A stretch of 64,000 nucleotides of DNA from JAEVLT01 sp050496765 (GTDB taxonomy: Bacteria; Bacillota; Bacilli; Bacillales; Cytobacillaceae), in assembly GCF_050496765.1 (NCBI RefSeq), contig NZ_JBNWEO010000007.1, positions 247,972 to 311,971 of the forward strand, given 5' to 3'. Shown piece by piece: positions 1 through 8,165 of the stretch. The notes below the pieces were generated by a model. That model saw only the letters and a program-made list of their open reading frames with translations, did not search any database and was not told where the DNA came from. Both the position numbers and the translations under genes were made by a program. Each line of letters begins with the position of its first letter. Position 1 is the stretch's first letter.

Positions 1-88
1 CTCGAAAAACGGTCGATTCAGTACAATCTTCATCCAATTGGAAAAGTTGCTTTTTTAGGCTATACTTTTCCTATAGGAGGGTGATTGG

Positions 89-623
89 ATGTCTATTCCG
101 GATAATGGGGGATGAGGCAAGATACGAAGTGATTGATGGTCAGATTTTCAACATGTCCCCTCAACAAAGCATCAAGCCATTCAAAGGGAGCTTCTTACCG
201 AATTCAACATCTATTTGCGCGGCAAGCAATGTAGGGATTCGGGTCTCCTCTTGATGTATGCTTTTCTGAAAAAGACAATAACATCACGAACATTAAGGAA
301 TGGGTTGAACCCGATCTTGTTGTCGTTTGTGACCCCAATAAAATTCAGGAAAACGGATTGTCGGTACTCCTGATCTCGTTGTCGAAATTCTTTCCAAATC
401 AACCGTGAAAAAGGACAAATTGGTTAAATTCAATCGGTATCAAAAAGCCGGTGTGAAAGAGTCCTGGATTGTCGATCCCTCTAACGAAACGGTTGATATT
501 TATTTACTGAAAAATTCAGTTTTCCAACACCAAAGCATTTTTTTCCGGGATGATCAAGTGCCCGTCCATTTATTTGAAAACTTTACTATTGAATTAGCTT
601 CCATTTTTCAAAATGCCGAATGA
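89..623 (+). pseudogene. Uma2 family (DUF820) nuclease-fold protein, frameshifted
   Basis: The Uma2 family has a restriction-endonuclease-like fold; its members are widespread and of unclear cellular role. An ATG at 89 follows a good site (GGAGGGTG, 71-83). The product can be followed only by changing frame: RYEVIDGQIFNMSP (about 116-160), then HQAIQRELLTEFN and YLRGKQC in another frame, then PDLVVV and finally an open stretch from 405 containing KKDKLVKFNRYQKAG, ESWIVDP and VDIYLL, all typical of the family. The first break is one extra G in the G run at about 107-113; at least one more indel lies near 165. The total length (about 178 codons) equals a full Uma2 protein, so this is a complete gene broken by small indels. 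Sequence error at the edge of an assembled piece is as likely as true inactivation. Confidence 0.75.
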
Positions 624-628
624 AAATT

Positions 629-662
629 GCCGCCTGTTAAATGAGCAGACGGCGGTTTTTTA
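629..662 (+). terminator. Rho-independent terminator after the Uma2 gene
   Basis: GCCG.CTG pairs with CAG.CGGC around a 9-nt loop and is followed by six T residues, just after the Uma2 stop codon. Confidence 0.7.
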
Positions 663-703
663 TGTTTGTAGATTTTCCAAAATGGTTTTTCTAAAAAATT
701 TCT

Positions 704-1966
704 TTAAGCCTCTTGCTCAATCCTTTCGGCAAAAAAAATGAGTTTGAACGCGGTTCCTTTTCCTTTTTCACTTTGAACCTCGATCCGGCCGTGCATAGCT
801 TGAATAATCCGGTAACTCACCATCAAGCCTAATCCCGTTCCTGTTTCTTTAGTGGAGTAGAATGGCTGGCCCAACCGGCTTAGTTCTTCCCTTGTCATGC
901 CGAATCCTGTATCCCTAATTTCGATCACTGCCTTGTTTTGTGACTTGTAAGCTGAAATAGAAAGAGTTCCGCCCTGTGTCATCGCTTCAATCCCATTTTT
1001 AGCAAGGTTTAAACATGCCTGTGATAGTTTATTCCAATCCGCTTTAATGAAAAGGGGGTGTTTGATCTGCAAAACAATCTCGACATGGCGGGCGGCAGCA
1101 TAAGAAGACATCACAGTCGCCACATGATTGACTAAATGACCAACGTCCAAACGATCCGTCTTATCAATTTGCGGTTTGGCATAGGATAAATATTCGGAAA
1201 TAATCGATTCTGCCCGGTCCAATTCATCGATTGCTACTTTTAGAAAATACCGATTCTTCTCATCCTCTTGGGGAGTATTAAGCAGCTGGATAAATCCCCG
1301 GACAACAGTCAACGGATTTCGAACCTCATGAGCGATGGATGCTGCCAGTTCCCCCAACACCTGCATTTTCTCAGCCTGTTGAATTTCATTTCTCAATTTC
1401 ATGTGTTCATGGAATGTTTCGATTAGAAAAACAGACAACCAAATGCTGAAAATATGAAGAATACAATATACTACAAAAAAGAGGAATATTTTTTCGCTAT
1501 TTCCGGTGTCCAAACCTACCATCCGGTAATAACTGACAATTGTGACTGACAAGGATGCAAAAAGGGCCAACCCCATCGAGAGAAGCATTTTACGGAGACG
1601 AGAATAGTACCGGTACTTGGGCACGAAATAGCAGGTAACGGCTGTCAAGACTGTATACGCAATCACGGTTGTGAAAAACCCATCCCCACCTAAATAGAAC
1701 CGGTAAATGTATAAAATGACTGTCGCAAACAATCCAACCTGATAGCCGCCATAAAGGCTGGCCAAAATGAAAGGAATGATACGCAAGTCATAAAAATATC
1801 CCGGAAAAATCGAAAATGGAAATGTCATGCACAAAACAATCGCCAAGGTTGACAATAAACCGATAGTGGTTTTCTTCCATTTCTGACTCGGTTCCAGTAC
1901 AAAATAAATGAGAATCGATACAAGAAAAAACAAGATATTGAGCAAAAGTTTTTCTATGCCTACCAC
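704..1966 (-). CDS. KinB-like membrane sensor histidine kinase
   Basis: Membrane histidine kinase of 420 residues. The first 185 residues form about six hydrophobic segments resembling the sensor part of Bacillus KinB. A HisKA domain follows with the phosphoacceptor His near residue 213 (ASIAHEVRNPLTVVRGF), then an HATPase domain with N box (NLAKNGIEAM), G1 (DTGFGM) and G2 (GTGLGL). B. subtilis KinB has the same layout and an almost identical H box, and feeds phosphate to Spo0F in sporulation; the same role here is inference. No response regulator is adjacent, as is usual for orphan phosphorelay kinases. The start is GTG at 1964-1966, chosen because AAGGAGA lies 7 nt upstream. Confidence 0.85.
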   Translation of the reverse strand: MVGIEKLLLNILFFLVSILIYFVLEPSQKWKKTTIGLLSTLAIVLCMTFPFSIFPGYFYDLRIIPFILASLYGGYQVGLFATVILYIYRFYLGGDGFFTTVIAYTVLTAVTCYFVPKYRYYSRLRKMLLSMGLALFASLSVTIVSYYRMVGLDTGNSEKIFLFFVVYCILHIFSIWLSVFLIETFHEHMKLRNEIQQAEKMQVLGELAASIAHEVRNPLTVVRGFIQLLNTPQEDEKNRYFLKVAIDELDRAESIISEYLSYAKPQIDKTDRLDVGHLVNHVATVMSSYAAARHVEIVLQIKHPLFIKADWNKLSQACLNLAKNGIEAMTQGGTLSISAYKSQNKAVIEIRDTGFGMTREELSRLGQPFYSTKETGTGLGLMVSYRIIQAMHGRIEVQSEKGKGTAFKLIFFAERIEQEA

Positions 1967-2065
1967 AGGTGTGTCTCCTTAACTGAAAAATAGAAGGTTG
2001 CCAGCATGACAACTATTTAAATATCATATGTGGTTTTAGCCACGAAAGAGATGTCAGAAAATTGA

Positions 2066-2132
2066 GTTAGCATAAGCTAACCCTTGTCCGAAGTCGATTC
2101 ATCTCATGACTGAAGTCACGAGGGTTCTCGAC
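2066..2132. repeat. Nested hairpins resembling an IS200/IS605 element end
   Basis: In the 367-bp gap between the kinase and the next gene, GTTAGC-ATAA-GCTAAC (2066-2081) is a perfect 6-bp stem. Downstream, CTCATGAC (2104-2111) pairs with GTCACGAG (2116-2123) inside an outer GTCGA/TCGAC pair (2093-2097, 2128-2132). Such foldback ends are characteristic of IS200/IS605 elements and their non-autonomous derivatives, but no tnpA or tnpB is nearby. The rest of the gap shows no clear feature. Confidence 0.4.
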
Positions 2133-2333
2133 TAATATCTAAATCATTCGATAATTTAGGACAATTTTCCTTCTTTTTGAACCATTTTTGTTGTATCGAT
2201 TGCTCTTTTTCTGAAAAAATTTAGACCGCTTCTACTGCTATCCTTTAAGAATAATATGATAAGGTAAGTTCCTATTCCTATTATTTTTTCCTCACTATGG
2301 AAATACTGAATAAAAAATCATGAGGATGATTGT

Positions 2334-2789
2334 ATGGGACTTCCGTTTTCAATTGCTTTAACAATGATAATTGGTCATTTTTTCTATTACCAAAAGAAGG
2401 CTTTAAATTTTTTGCAAAATTCCATTCTTTTTATGGCACTTACCCTTTTGACAACCAACTTGATGACAATTGCTGCGATGAATATAAACAAGCTAAAACT
2501 AACGGACGATCCGTATTTATTCTTGGCATTTCCGTTATACCGTGATGTCATCCTACCAATTATTGTTCTTATTTTTGTAAACGCATTCATTCTCTCGGAT
2601 TCTTTGAAAATAAAAAGCACTCTTTTGGCGGCATACTTGTTCTCTAGCCTCGCAATCGACTATATTCATATTTACTTCGGGGTAATTGGCTATACAAAAT
2701 GGCAGATTGCTTTTCCGGTTCTTTTTCACAGTGCTTATATTGCAAGCAGCCTTTTCATTGCTCAAATTATCACAAAAAAGGAGCAATGA
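2334..2789 (+). CDS. Small membrane protein of unknown function
   Basis: Unrecognised integral membrane protein of 151 residues with four or five hydrophobic segments (about 1-15, 25-50, 65-90, 95-115, 120-145) and a basic C-terminus (KKEQ). Charged residues sit between segments (RDVILP near 72, KIKS near 94). It is followed after 4 nt by another membrane protein gene, so the two are likely cotranscribed and may act together. The ribosome binding site before the ATG at 2334 is weak (GAGGATGA). No family assignment is made. Confidence 0.7.
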   Translation: MGLPFSIALTMIIGHFFYYQKKALNFLQNSILFMALTLLTTNLMTIAAMNINKLKLTDDPYLFLAFPLYRDVILPIIVLIFVNAFILSDSLKIKSTLLAAYLFSSLAIDYIHIYFGVIGYTKWQIAFPVLFHSAYIASSLFIAQIITKKEQ

Positions 2790-2793
2790 CGAT

Positions 2794-3297
2794 ATGACCA
2801 TCGTATATGAAAATTCGTTTGATTGGAATGAATGGTTTGTCATCATTGCATTCGTTTCATTGCATTTTCTCTTTTGGAAAATGCCAAAGATCTTTACTCC
2901 GTTAAAGGCAACGGCTTTCTATCTTTATGGTGTTAGTTTTATCACTTTTTTCGACCATACGATCAGTGTTGGTCCATGGGATTTTTACGATGTAAATGAC
3001 AGTTCCAATTACCAGTTTTTTGATTTCCTATCCTATATAACGATGGGGCCAGTCAGTTATTTCTTCCTCTATTTTTATGTAAAATGGGAAATAAAAGGAT
3101 GGATGAATCTTGTTTTCATTCTCATAGGCTCCGGTTTTGCCCTTTTGGTTGAGTGGTTCGCAGTGCAAATTGATTTGTACCATTTTAGTAAAGGCTATCG
3201 GATGTGTTGGTCATTCCCGATTTACTTTTTTATGCAATCCTTTCTTATCGTTTACTACCATTTGGTGAATCGGAAAAACCCCCGGCCAGAAAACTGA
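2794..3297 (+). CDS. Small membrane protein of unknown function
   Basis: Membrane protein of 167 residues with about five hydrophobic segments, one starting after DWNEWFVII near residue 12. Aromatic and acidic loops (FFDHTISVGPWDFYDV, WFAVQIDLYHF) stand out; this Trp/Tyr-rich style is common among uncharacterised Bacillus membrane proteins. The ATG at 2794 is preferred over an upstream in-frame ATG at 2686 because a GGAG lies about 10 nt before it and because the longer form would overlap the preceding gene by over 100 nt. It forms a two-gene unit with the preceding membrane protein and ends at a bidirectional terminator. Function unknown. Confidence 0.7.
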   Translation: MTIVYENSFDWNEWFVIIAFVSLHFLFWKMPKIFTPLKATAFYLYGVSFITFFDHTISVGPWDFYDVNDSSNYQFFDFLSYITMGPVSYFFLYFYVKWEIKGWMNLVFILIGSGFALLVEWFAVQIDLYHFSKGYRMCWSFPIYFFMQSFLIVYYHLVNRKNPRPEN

Positions 3298-3317
3298 CCG
3301 GGAGTTTTTTTAGGCAA
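3281..3317. terminator. Bidirectional terminator between convergent genes
   Basis: CCCGGCCAG-AAAA-CTGACCGGG forms a stem with one mismatch, followed by AG and a T run on the plus strand. It overlaps the end of the membrane protein gene and precedes the stop of the convergent gltT gene. Confidence 0.6.
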
Positions 3318-4560
3318 CACGCTGTTGCTCTTGTGGTGCTTTTACTTTGTTGCCTTCCCATTTCGTGATGACAATGGCCGCAAGGGAGTTTCCAACAATA
3401 TTCACCGCCGTACGTGCCATATCAAGAATCCTGTCGATTCCTGCAATAAAGGCAAGGCCTTCAACCGGAATCCCAACACTTCCCAATGTGGCAAGCAAAA
3501 CAACAAACGATACACCGGGAACGCCGGCAATTCCTTTTGATGTCACCATTAAAACAAGAACCAAAGTAATTTGCTGACCGATACTCATGTGAATTCCATA
3601 CATCTGGGCAATAAACAAGGCAGCAATCGCCTGGTACAATGTCGAGCCGTCCAGGTTAAACGAATAGCCTGTTGGTATCACAAAAGAAGTGATCGACTTC
3701 GGACAGCCGAGCATCTCCATTTTTTCCATAATCTTCGGAAGCACCGTTTCCGAACTGGAGGTTGAATAGCCTAAAATTAATTCGTCCTTTAAATAACGCA
3801 GCAGACTGAAAATATTGAAGCCTGCCAGCTTGGCCGTTAAGCCAAGGACAACGAGAACAAAGAAAATCATCGATCCGTAAACGACGAGTACCAGTTTGCC
3901 TAATGGGATTAGAGAGGTCACCCCAAATTTCGAAACGGTCACCCCAATTAAGGCAAAAACACCAAAAGGCGCAACTTTCATAATTTGATTGGTTACATAG
4001 AACATTGCCTCCGCAGTGCCTTTGAAAAAGCGCAATATCGGTTGGCCTTTTTCCCCGATTGCCGCAACCCCCAAGCCGAACATAACGGAGAAGAAAATAA
4101 TTGCCAGCATATCGCCATTTGCCAGTGATTGAACGATATTCGTCGGCACAATATTCACAAACGTATCAATCATGGAATGCGATTCGGTTGATTTTGTTGT
4201 TGCCAGATAACTATTAATGTCTGTCTTTGTCAAATGGGAACGGTCGACTCCCGCACCCGGCTGGAAAACATTTGCGGCCAAAAGACCGACAGCTATCGCA
4301 ACCGTCGTGATCAGTTCAAAATAAAGCAGCGTCTTCCCGCCAATTTTTCCTAGCGATTTCATGTCGCCAACACCCGCGACGCCAACAATCAAGCTGGATA
4401 CAACTATCGGAACGACGATCATTTTAATGAGGCGAATAAAAATCGTGCCAATCGGCTGCAGGTAGGTCTCAACATTCGGGTTTCCGTAAAAAACCGCACC
4501 GACCACAATACCAAGAGCCAAGCCAATAAAAATCTGCCATGCTAAACTAACTTTTTTCAT
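3310..4560 (-). CDS. gltT: Glutamate/aspartate:cation symporter, GltT-like (DAACS family)
   Basis: Cytoplasmic-membrane symporter that imports acidic amino acids with protons or sodium. The 416-residue protein carries the family signatures: serine-rich hairpin SSSETVLPKIMEKM (268-281), NLDGSTLYQ (302-310), the SKGIAGVPG hairpin (341-349) and MARTAVNIVGN (381-391) with the substrate-binding Asp/Asn positions. It closely resembles the thermophilic bacillus GltT proteins in length and sequence. C4-dicarboxylate transport (DctA-like) is the main alternative. The ATG at 4560 is preceded by GGAGAGG. The gene is monocistronic, with its 3' end meeting a shared terminator. Confidence 0.88.
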   Translation of the reverse strand: MKKVSLAWQIFIGLALGIVVGAVFYGNPNVETYLQPIGTIFIRLIKMIVVPIVVSSLIVGVAGVGDMKSLGKIGGKTLLYFELITTVAIAVGLLAANVFQPGAGVDRSHLTKTDINSYLATTKSTESHSMIDTFVNIVPTNIVQSLANGDMLAIIFFSVMFGLGVAAIGEKGQPILRFFKGTAEAMFYVTNQIMKVAPFGVFALIGVTVSKFGVTSLIPLGKLVLVVYGSMIFFVLVVLGLTAKLAGFNIFSLLRYLKDELILGYSTSSSETVLPKIMEKMEMLGCPKSITSFVIPTGYSFNLDGSTLYQAIAALFIAQMYGIHMSIGQQITLVLVLMVTSKGIAGVPGVSFVVLLATLGSVGIPVEGLAFIAGIDRILDMARTAVNIVGNSLAAIVITKWEGNKVKAPQEQQRVA

Positions 4561-4907
4561 CGAATAGGCCTCTCCTTTTCTTTCAGATTATTTATTTAAA
4601 AGTGAAAAGTATTCTAATATAGCATTTTAAAGACATTGATTCATAGTAACAATATATTATTTAGATGAATTTAATCTTATTTTTAGATGAATTGGTTACG
4701 GTTTGAATGGCTGGGTGGAATTGGTGCACATGTAGGCAGAAAAGAATGGATTATTGAGATACTTTTTTTAAAGAAAACTTGCCGATTGGCGAGCCTTTGG
4801 CGAAGACAGAGGCATAGTTGCCCTTATGCGTTCAGAATTTATGGATGTAAATTCTGATTAGCTAAAAAAAATCACCGAATTTTCACTTCGGCGACCGGAT
4901 TTTCAAT
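4561..4907. other. Intergenic region with short repeated words
   Basis: No gene is visible. The words TGGGTGGAA and TAGGCAGAA lie about 22 bp apart near 4710-4740 and resemble the phased TAGGCGGAA words at 12.46-12.55 kb. Positions 4827-4853 hold a 27-bp segment that recurs with two changes at 19592-19618. Confidence 0.5.
4863..4893 (-). terminator. Rho-independent terminator of the thioesterase gene
   Basis: Read on the minus strand, CGCCGAA pairs with TTCGGTG (one wobble) across a short loop and is followed by a run of eight T residues, 15 nt beyond the stop codon. Confidence 0.65.
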
Positions 4908-5288
4908 TTAATCGTTTTGTGTATGAAAGAGAATCGCTTTTGCCTTTGCTACTAAATTTTCTTGATCGTCATAGATATGGCACTCGGCATGAGAAAGGCT
5001 TCTTCCTGTTTTTACTAACTTGGCAATGGCTGCCAACTTGTTGCCTTTCGCTCCTTTTATAAAAGTCACATCCAAATCGACGGTGACCGCTTTTTGCTTT
5101 CCATCCTCTGTTGCTCCAAGGGTATTGCAGAGCGCAACATCTGCAAGTGAAGAAATAATCCCGCCGTGAATGACCCCAACGCTATTTAAAAATAATGATT
5201 GGATTGGCATGACAATTTTAATACTGTCCTTATTTAATCGTTCATATTGAAAACCGAGGAACTCATCAAACGGCTGGCGAATAAACAC
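4908..5288 (-). CDS. PaaI-type hotdog-fold thioesterase
   Basis: Predicted acyl-CoA thioesterase of the PaaI/4HBT hotdog superfamily, about 126 residues, a normal single-domain length. The signature GVIHGGIISSLADVA covers the family's HGG motif and central helix; the later strands (VTVDLDVTFIKGA, GRSLSHAECHIYDD) follow the usual pattern. The physiological acyl-CoA is unknown. A GTG at 5288 is chosen because GGAG stands 8 nt before it; a GTG three codons upstream would overlap the Shine-Dalgarno sequence itself. It lies 48 nt downstream of the MFS exporter gene on the same strand and may be cotranscribed with it. Confidence 0.8.
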   Translation of the reverse strand: MFIRQPFDEFLGFQYERLNKDSIKIVMPIQSLFLNSVGVIHGGIISSLADVALCNTLGATEDGKQKAVTVDLDVTFIKGAKGNKLAAIAKLVKTGRSLSHAECHIYDDQENLVAKAKAILFHTQND

Positions 5289-5336
5289 GATTGACACTCC
5301 TTTAAAATTGTTTATTTAAAATAATTCAAATTTGTG

Positions 5337-6539
5337 TCAGCGTTTTCCTTCTTTCTTATGAAGAGATTTAACCAGAAAAACAGCTAGCAGGAAACTTGCA
5401 GCCAACATAAAGGCAATTCCCCCCATAAAACCTAATGATCGGGGAGGAAGTTTGTTCAGCGATAGTCCTGCCAGAAACATTGATCCGCCTAAAATCGTAT
5501 TTGAAATGGTGGCCATTAATCCAAAAATCCTGCCTTGCTGTTCCTCTGGAATTTCTTTCATAAGTACCGTATCAAAACATGTATTACTGATGCCAGACAT
5601 GAATGCAGCAAAACCAAAAATAAGGACAGCAAAAATAACTAAGTGGGTTCGGCTTAATGCAACAAGAAATACTCCTTCGAGAAAAAAGGCCGTTAAACCC
5701 TTAACAAGAAGATGTTTGTGCAATCGATTTGCAGCCGTAAAACTTGCCATTAATCCGATTCCCAAAACCCCATAGAAAAGGCCTACCCCTGCTTCGCCAA
5801 GGTGATACTCATCGACCGCATACACACTGATTAGAACATTGTCAATCCCATTTATCGCTGCAATCAATACTTCTCCCAAAAGAAGGATTTGAATAGGCAG
5901 GGACATCGCGATGATTTTCTTAAGCGGAACAACTGAAGCTTCAAAATGGTTCTCTTCTTCCATAATCTTTTCGGGAAAATGAATGGTTGAAATAACGGCA
6001 GCTGCACCTAAAAAGGAAGCTGCATTGAACCAAAAAGTCACACCGGCACCAAAAATGGCCGAAACAATTCCGCCTGAAAAAGCACCGCCAATAAGGACAA
6101 TCCCGAGCATAACCTGTTCCAAGCTATTCACCTGAACGAGATGGCTTTTTTTCACCAGTTGAGGAATGGCCGATTTCCTCGCCGGAGCATAGATCGCTTC
6201 CCCTGCGGCTAAAAAAAACGAACTGACATAAATGATCCAAATCTCTTCTTTCGTGTTAACCAATAAAAAGGACAATGCAAAACCGATACGCATAAGATCT
6301 GTAATAACTAAGATCGTTTTTCGAGAAAAACGGTCAGCTAACTTTCCGCCAATCGGGCCGAATAGTAAATATGGCAGCAGCCGAATCGCCAACGTCAACC
6401 CCACGGCAAATCCTGACCCTGTTAAATATAGAAGCGTCGCCAGCACAGCTACCGAACTAAAACGATCTCCTATTCCATTTATCACACCTGCTAAAAATAA
6501 CCGTGCGTACTGTTTTTCTTCTTTTAAATAAGATATCAA
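5337..6539 (-). CDS. MFS exporter (DHA3/MFS_3-like)
   Basis: Major facilitator permease of 400 residues with twelve predicted helices. The loop 2-3 signature is present (GKLADRFSRKTILVITD, about 65-80), as is the proline/glycine-rich YAPARKSAIPQLV segment after helix 4 typical of DHA3-type macrolide or siderophore exporters. The substrate is unknown. The start is TTG at 6539 with AGGAGGTG 8 nt upstream. The gene follows a DUF2087-type ArsR regulator, with a terminator and a palindromic AT-rich site in between, so it probably has its own repressed promoter. Export of a toxic compound sensed by that regulator is the likeliest role (inference). Confidence 0.82.
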   Translation of the reverse strand: MISYLKEEKQYARLFLAGVINGIGDRFSSVAVLATLLYLTGSGFAVGLTLAIRLLPYLLFGPIGGKLADRFSRKTILVITDLMRIGFALSFLLVNTKEEIWIIYVSSFFLAAGEAIYAPARKSAIPQLVKKSHLVQVNSLEQVMLGIVLIGGAFSGGIVSAIFGAGVTFWFNAASFLGAAAVISTIHFPEKIMEEENHFEASVVPLKKIIAMSLPIQILLLGEVLIAAINGIDNVLISVYAVDEYHLGEAGVGLFYGVLGIGLMASFTAANRLHKHLLVKGLTAFFLEGVFLVALSRTHLVIFAVLIFGFAAFMSGISNTCFDTVLMKEIPEEQQGRIFGLMATISNTILGGSMFLAGLSLNKLPPRSLGFMGGIAFMLAASFLLAVFLVKSLHKKEGKR

Positions 6540-6565
6540 TTTTTTTCACCTCCTTTAACAATCAT

Positions 6566-6589
6566 CTAATTAAATATATATCGAATTAG
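6566..6589. promoter_or_regulatory. Putative operator upstream of the MFS exporter
   Basis: CTAATT and AATTAG half-sites flank a 12-bp AT-rich centre. The core AATATATATC-AATTAG is shared, with one difference, with the site upstream of the adjacent ArsR-type regulator at 7218-7237, suggesting the same protein binds both. Confidence 0.5.
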
Positions 6590-6596
6590 TTAAGTA

Positions 6597-6626
6597 AAAA
6601 AAACGGATGCTCGTTGTAGGCATCCT
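6597..6626 (-). terminator. Terminator overlapping the end of the ArsR-type gene
   Basis: On the minus strand GGATGC and GCATCC pair across a 9-nt loop and are followed by a T run. The first arm lies in the last codons and stop of the regulator gene. Confidence 0.7.
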
Positions 6627-7197
6627 ATTCACTATGTAGCCATAATTCTGTGGGGTTCAGTTCATATTGATTGTTTTCACGATACATAAAATGGCACATA
6701 ATCAACTCGCGCCGTAGCGTTGCGTAGTCCTCATGATATTGCGTTAAATACTCATTGATTTCTTTCTCTTGATAAACCTTTCCAAATTCCAATCTTTCCG
6801 CAATATGTGCGAGCACAACCAGCTTTTTCTTCCGTTGCGCTGGAAGGTTTTTTAATTTTCCATCTTTTGTGAAAAAGTTTTCGATAATCGCAGCCCGCTC
6901 TGTTCCGGTTACGAGCATTTCTTTATTGGAAACCCCTACCGTTAAAATCGCCTGAGCGCTCATTTCCAGTATTTTTGTGTTTAACGAAAAATAGATTGTG
7001 TTTTTCTCCCGGCGTTCTTTGATCAGCCCAACCTCCCGTAGTTTGGCAATATGGTGGGTAATCGTTGGCGGCTTAAGGCTCAGTTTCCCAGCAATCGCCT
7101 GGCCATGCAGCGAGCCTTGCTGCAGCAAAGCAATAATCCGAATCCGCGTCAGGTCACCCACCGCTTTATGAAACTCAACTAGTTTGTTTACTTGCAT
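6625..7197 (-). CDS. ArsR-type winged-helix regulator with DUF2087 domain
   Basis: Transcriptional regulator of about 190 residues. The first 90 residues are an ArsR-like winged helix (LTRIRIIALLQQGSLHGQAIA, then the recognition region KPPTITHHIAKLREVGLI). The C-terminal part from about 110 matches DUF2087 (FFTKDGKLKNLPAQRKKKL, KEINEYL, YATLRRELI), a domain often fused to HTH regulators. No metal-binding Cys motif is visible, so a metal ligand is unlikely. ATG at 7197 has AGGTGA 8 nt upstream; an in-frame GTG four codons earlier overlaps that site. It lies upstream of and codirectional with an MFS exporter; palindromes precede both genes, suggesting autorepression and control of the exporter. 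Confidence 0.83.
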   Translation of the reverse strand: MQVNKLVEFHKAVGDLTRIRIIALLQQGSLHGQAIAGKLSLKPPTITHHIAKLREVGLIKERREKNTIYFSLNTKILEMSAQAILTVGVSNKEMLVTGTERAAIIENFFTKDGKLKNLPAQRKKKLVVLAHIAERLEFGKVYQEKEINEYLTQYHEDYATLRRELIMCHFMYRENNQYELNPTELWLHSE

Positions 7198-7221
7198 ATT
7201 GGGATTCACCTACTTTAATAT

Positions 7222-7237
7222 ATATCTAATTAGATAT
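7222..7237. promoter_or_regulatory. Perfect 16-bp palindrome upstream of the ArsR-type gene
   Basis: ATATCTAATTAGATAT is a perfect palindrome 25 bp before the regulator start, inside its likely promoter. A related site precedes the exporter gene. Likely operator for autoregulation. Confidence 0.6.
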
Positions 7238-7330
7238 TAATTTAATTAGCATCAGAAATCAAGCAGCAATTTTTTTCATCCGCTTGACTTGAAACCCCTT
7301 TCATACACTATGCTTTATGTGCAAGGCTGC

Positions 7331-7388
7331 CATTCAAACGCTTGTCGGCGTCATCAGTACGGCTGAGCGTAACGAGAGCGTTTGGATG
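7331..7388. repeat. Long imperfect hairpin in intergenic region
   Basis: CATTCAAACGCT (7331-7342) pairs with AGCGTTTGGATG (7377-7388) at 11 of 12 positions, closing a 34-nt loop rich in G and C. It lies between the cupin gene and the ArsR-type promoter region. It has no T run. The role is unknown. Confidence 0.4.
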
Positions 7389-7518
7389 CACAATCTTCTA
7401 TCTCAAAAATAAAAAACCAGTACAAAAAGACGGATCTTCATGCACTGGCTCGTTTAGGATTCGTTATTCAGTTTCTATTTCAATTGGAACCTTTATTTTA
7501 AATTTATCTTAAGCACTA

Positions 7519-7938
7519 TTATTCAATGTTTTCTTCTGCAGCCATTGCATCAGCTCTTGTTTCGTGCACCGTACCAAAAGGATGTTCAACCGGTGCATAA
7601 ATAGAATACAGTTTTAGCGGTTTCTCACCCGTATTCGTAACATTATGCCATTTACCCGCGGGTACAAAGATGGCATAGTCCTCCTCGGCATTTTCTTCAA
7701 AATCCAGATTGTCTTTACTTGCTCCCATTTGAACAAGCCCTTTCCCTTGTTCGATTTGCAAAAATTGATCATGATCCGGATGAACTTCTAAACCAATATC
7801 TTCTCCTACTTCAATAGACATTAAGGTTAGTTGAAGTTTTTGTCCTGTCCATAAAGCTGTCCGAAAGCTATTGTTTTGAACCGTTGCTTCTTCAATATTT
7901 GTTACAAATGGCTTTGCCCCATAATCTTTTAATTCCAT
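7519..7938 (-). CDS. Cupin-domain protein
   Basis: Single-domain cupin of 139 residues. Motif 1 is seen as GLEVHPDHDQFLQIEQGKG (metal ligands His, His, Glu) and motif 2 as FVPAGKWHNVTN with the fourth His. All four usual metal ligands are present, so a mononuclear metal centre is plausible; the reaction cannot be named. Similar small cupins are common as stand-alone proteins in bacilli. The ATG at 7938 is chosen for its GGAGG site (GGGAGGAATTTCAA); an 18-codon upstream extension lacks such a site and has no cupin character. Confidence 0.8.
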   Translation of the reverse strand: MELKDYGAKPFVTNIEEATVQNNSFRTALWTGQKLQLTLMSIEVGEDIGLEVHPDHDQFLQIEQGKGLVQMGASKDNLDFEENAEEDYAIFVPAGKWHNVTNTGEKPLKLYSIYAPVEHPFGTVHETRADAMAAEENIE

Positions 7939-8165
7939 TTGAAATTCCTCCCATTTATTCCTTATTCGTATATAAGGTTGCCTTTCCATCATTATTTATC
8001 CGTACTCATTCATAAGTAAACCTGTACTTTTTTATCATCCTTAATGAATGAGATTCTTAGGCCTTTTTCAAGATTGGAACTTATCGAAAAACTAATCTTG
8101 ATACCTAGTACAAAAAGCAGGATTGCAGCGCACGATTTTTTGTCTTTCTTCTTCGGAATGATTCT

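Noticed and set aside
2066..2132. Complete IS200/IS605 element
   Set aside because: Only hairpins are present; no tnpA or tnpB coding sequence lies in the flanks.
7993..8165. HEPN partner gene upstream of the MNT nucleotidyltransferase
   Set aside because: No frame in this stretch has HEPN-like sequence or adequate length.
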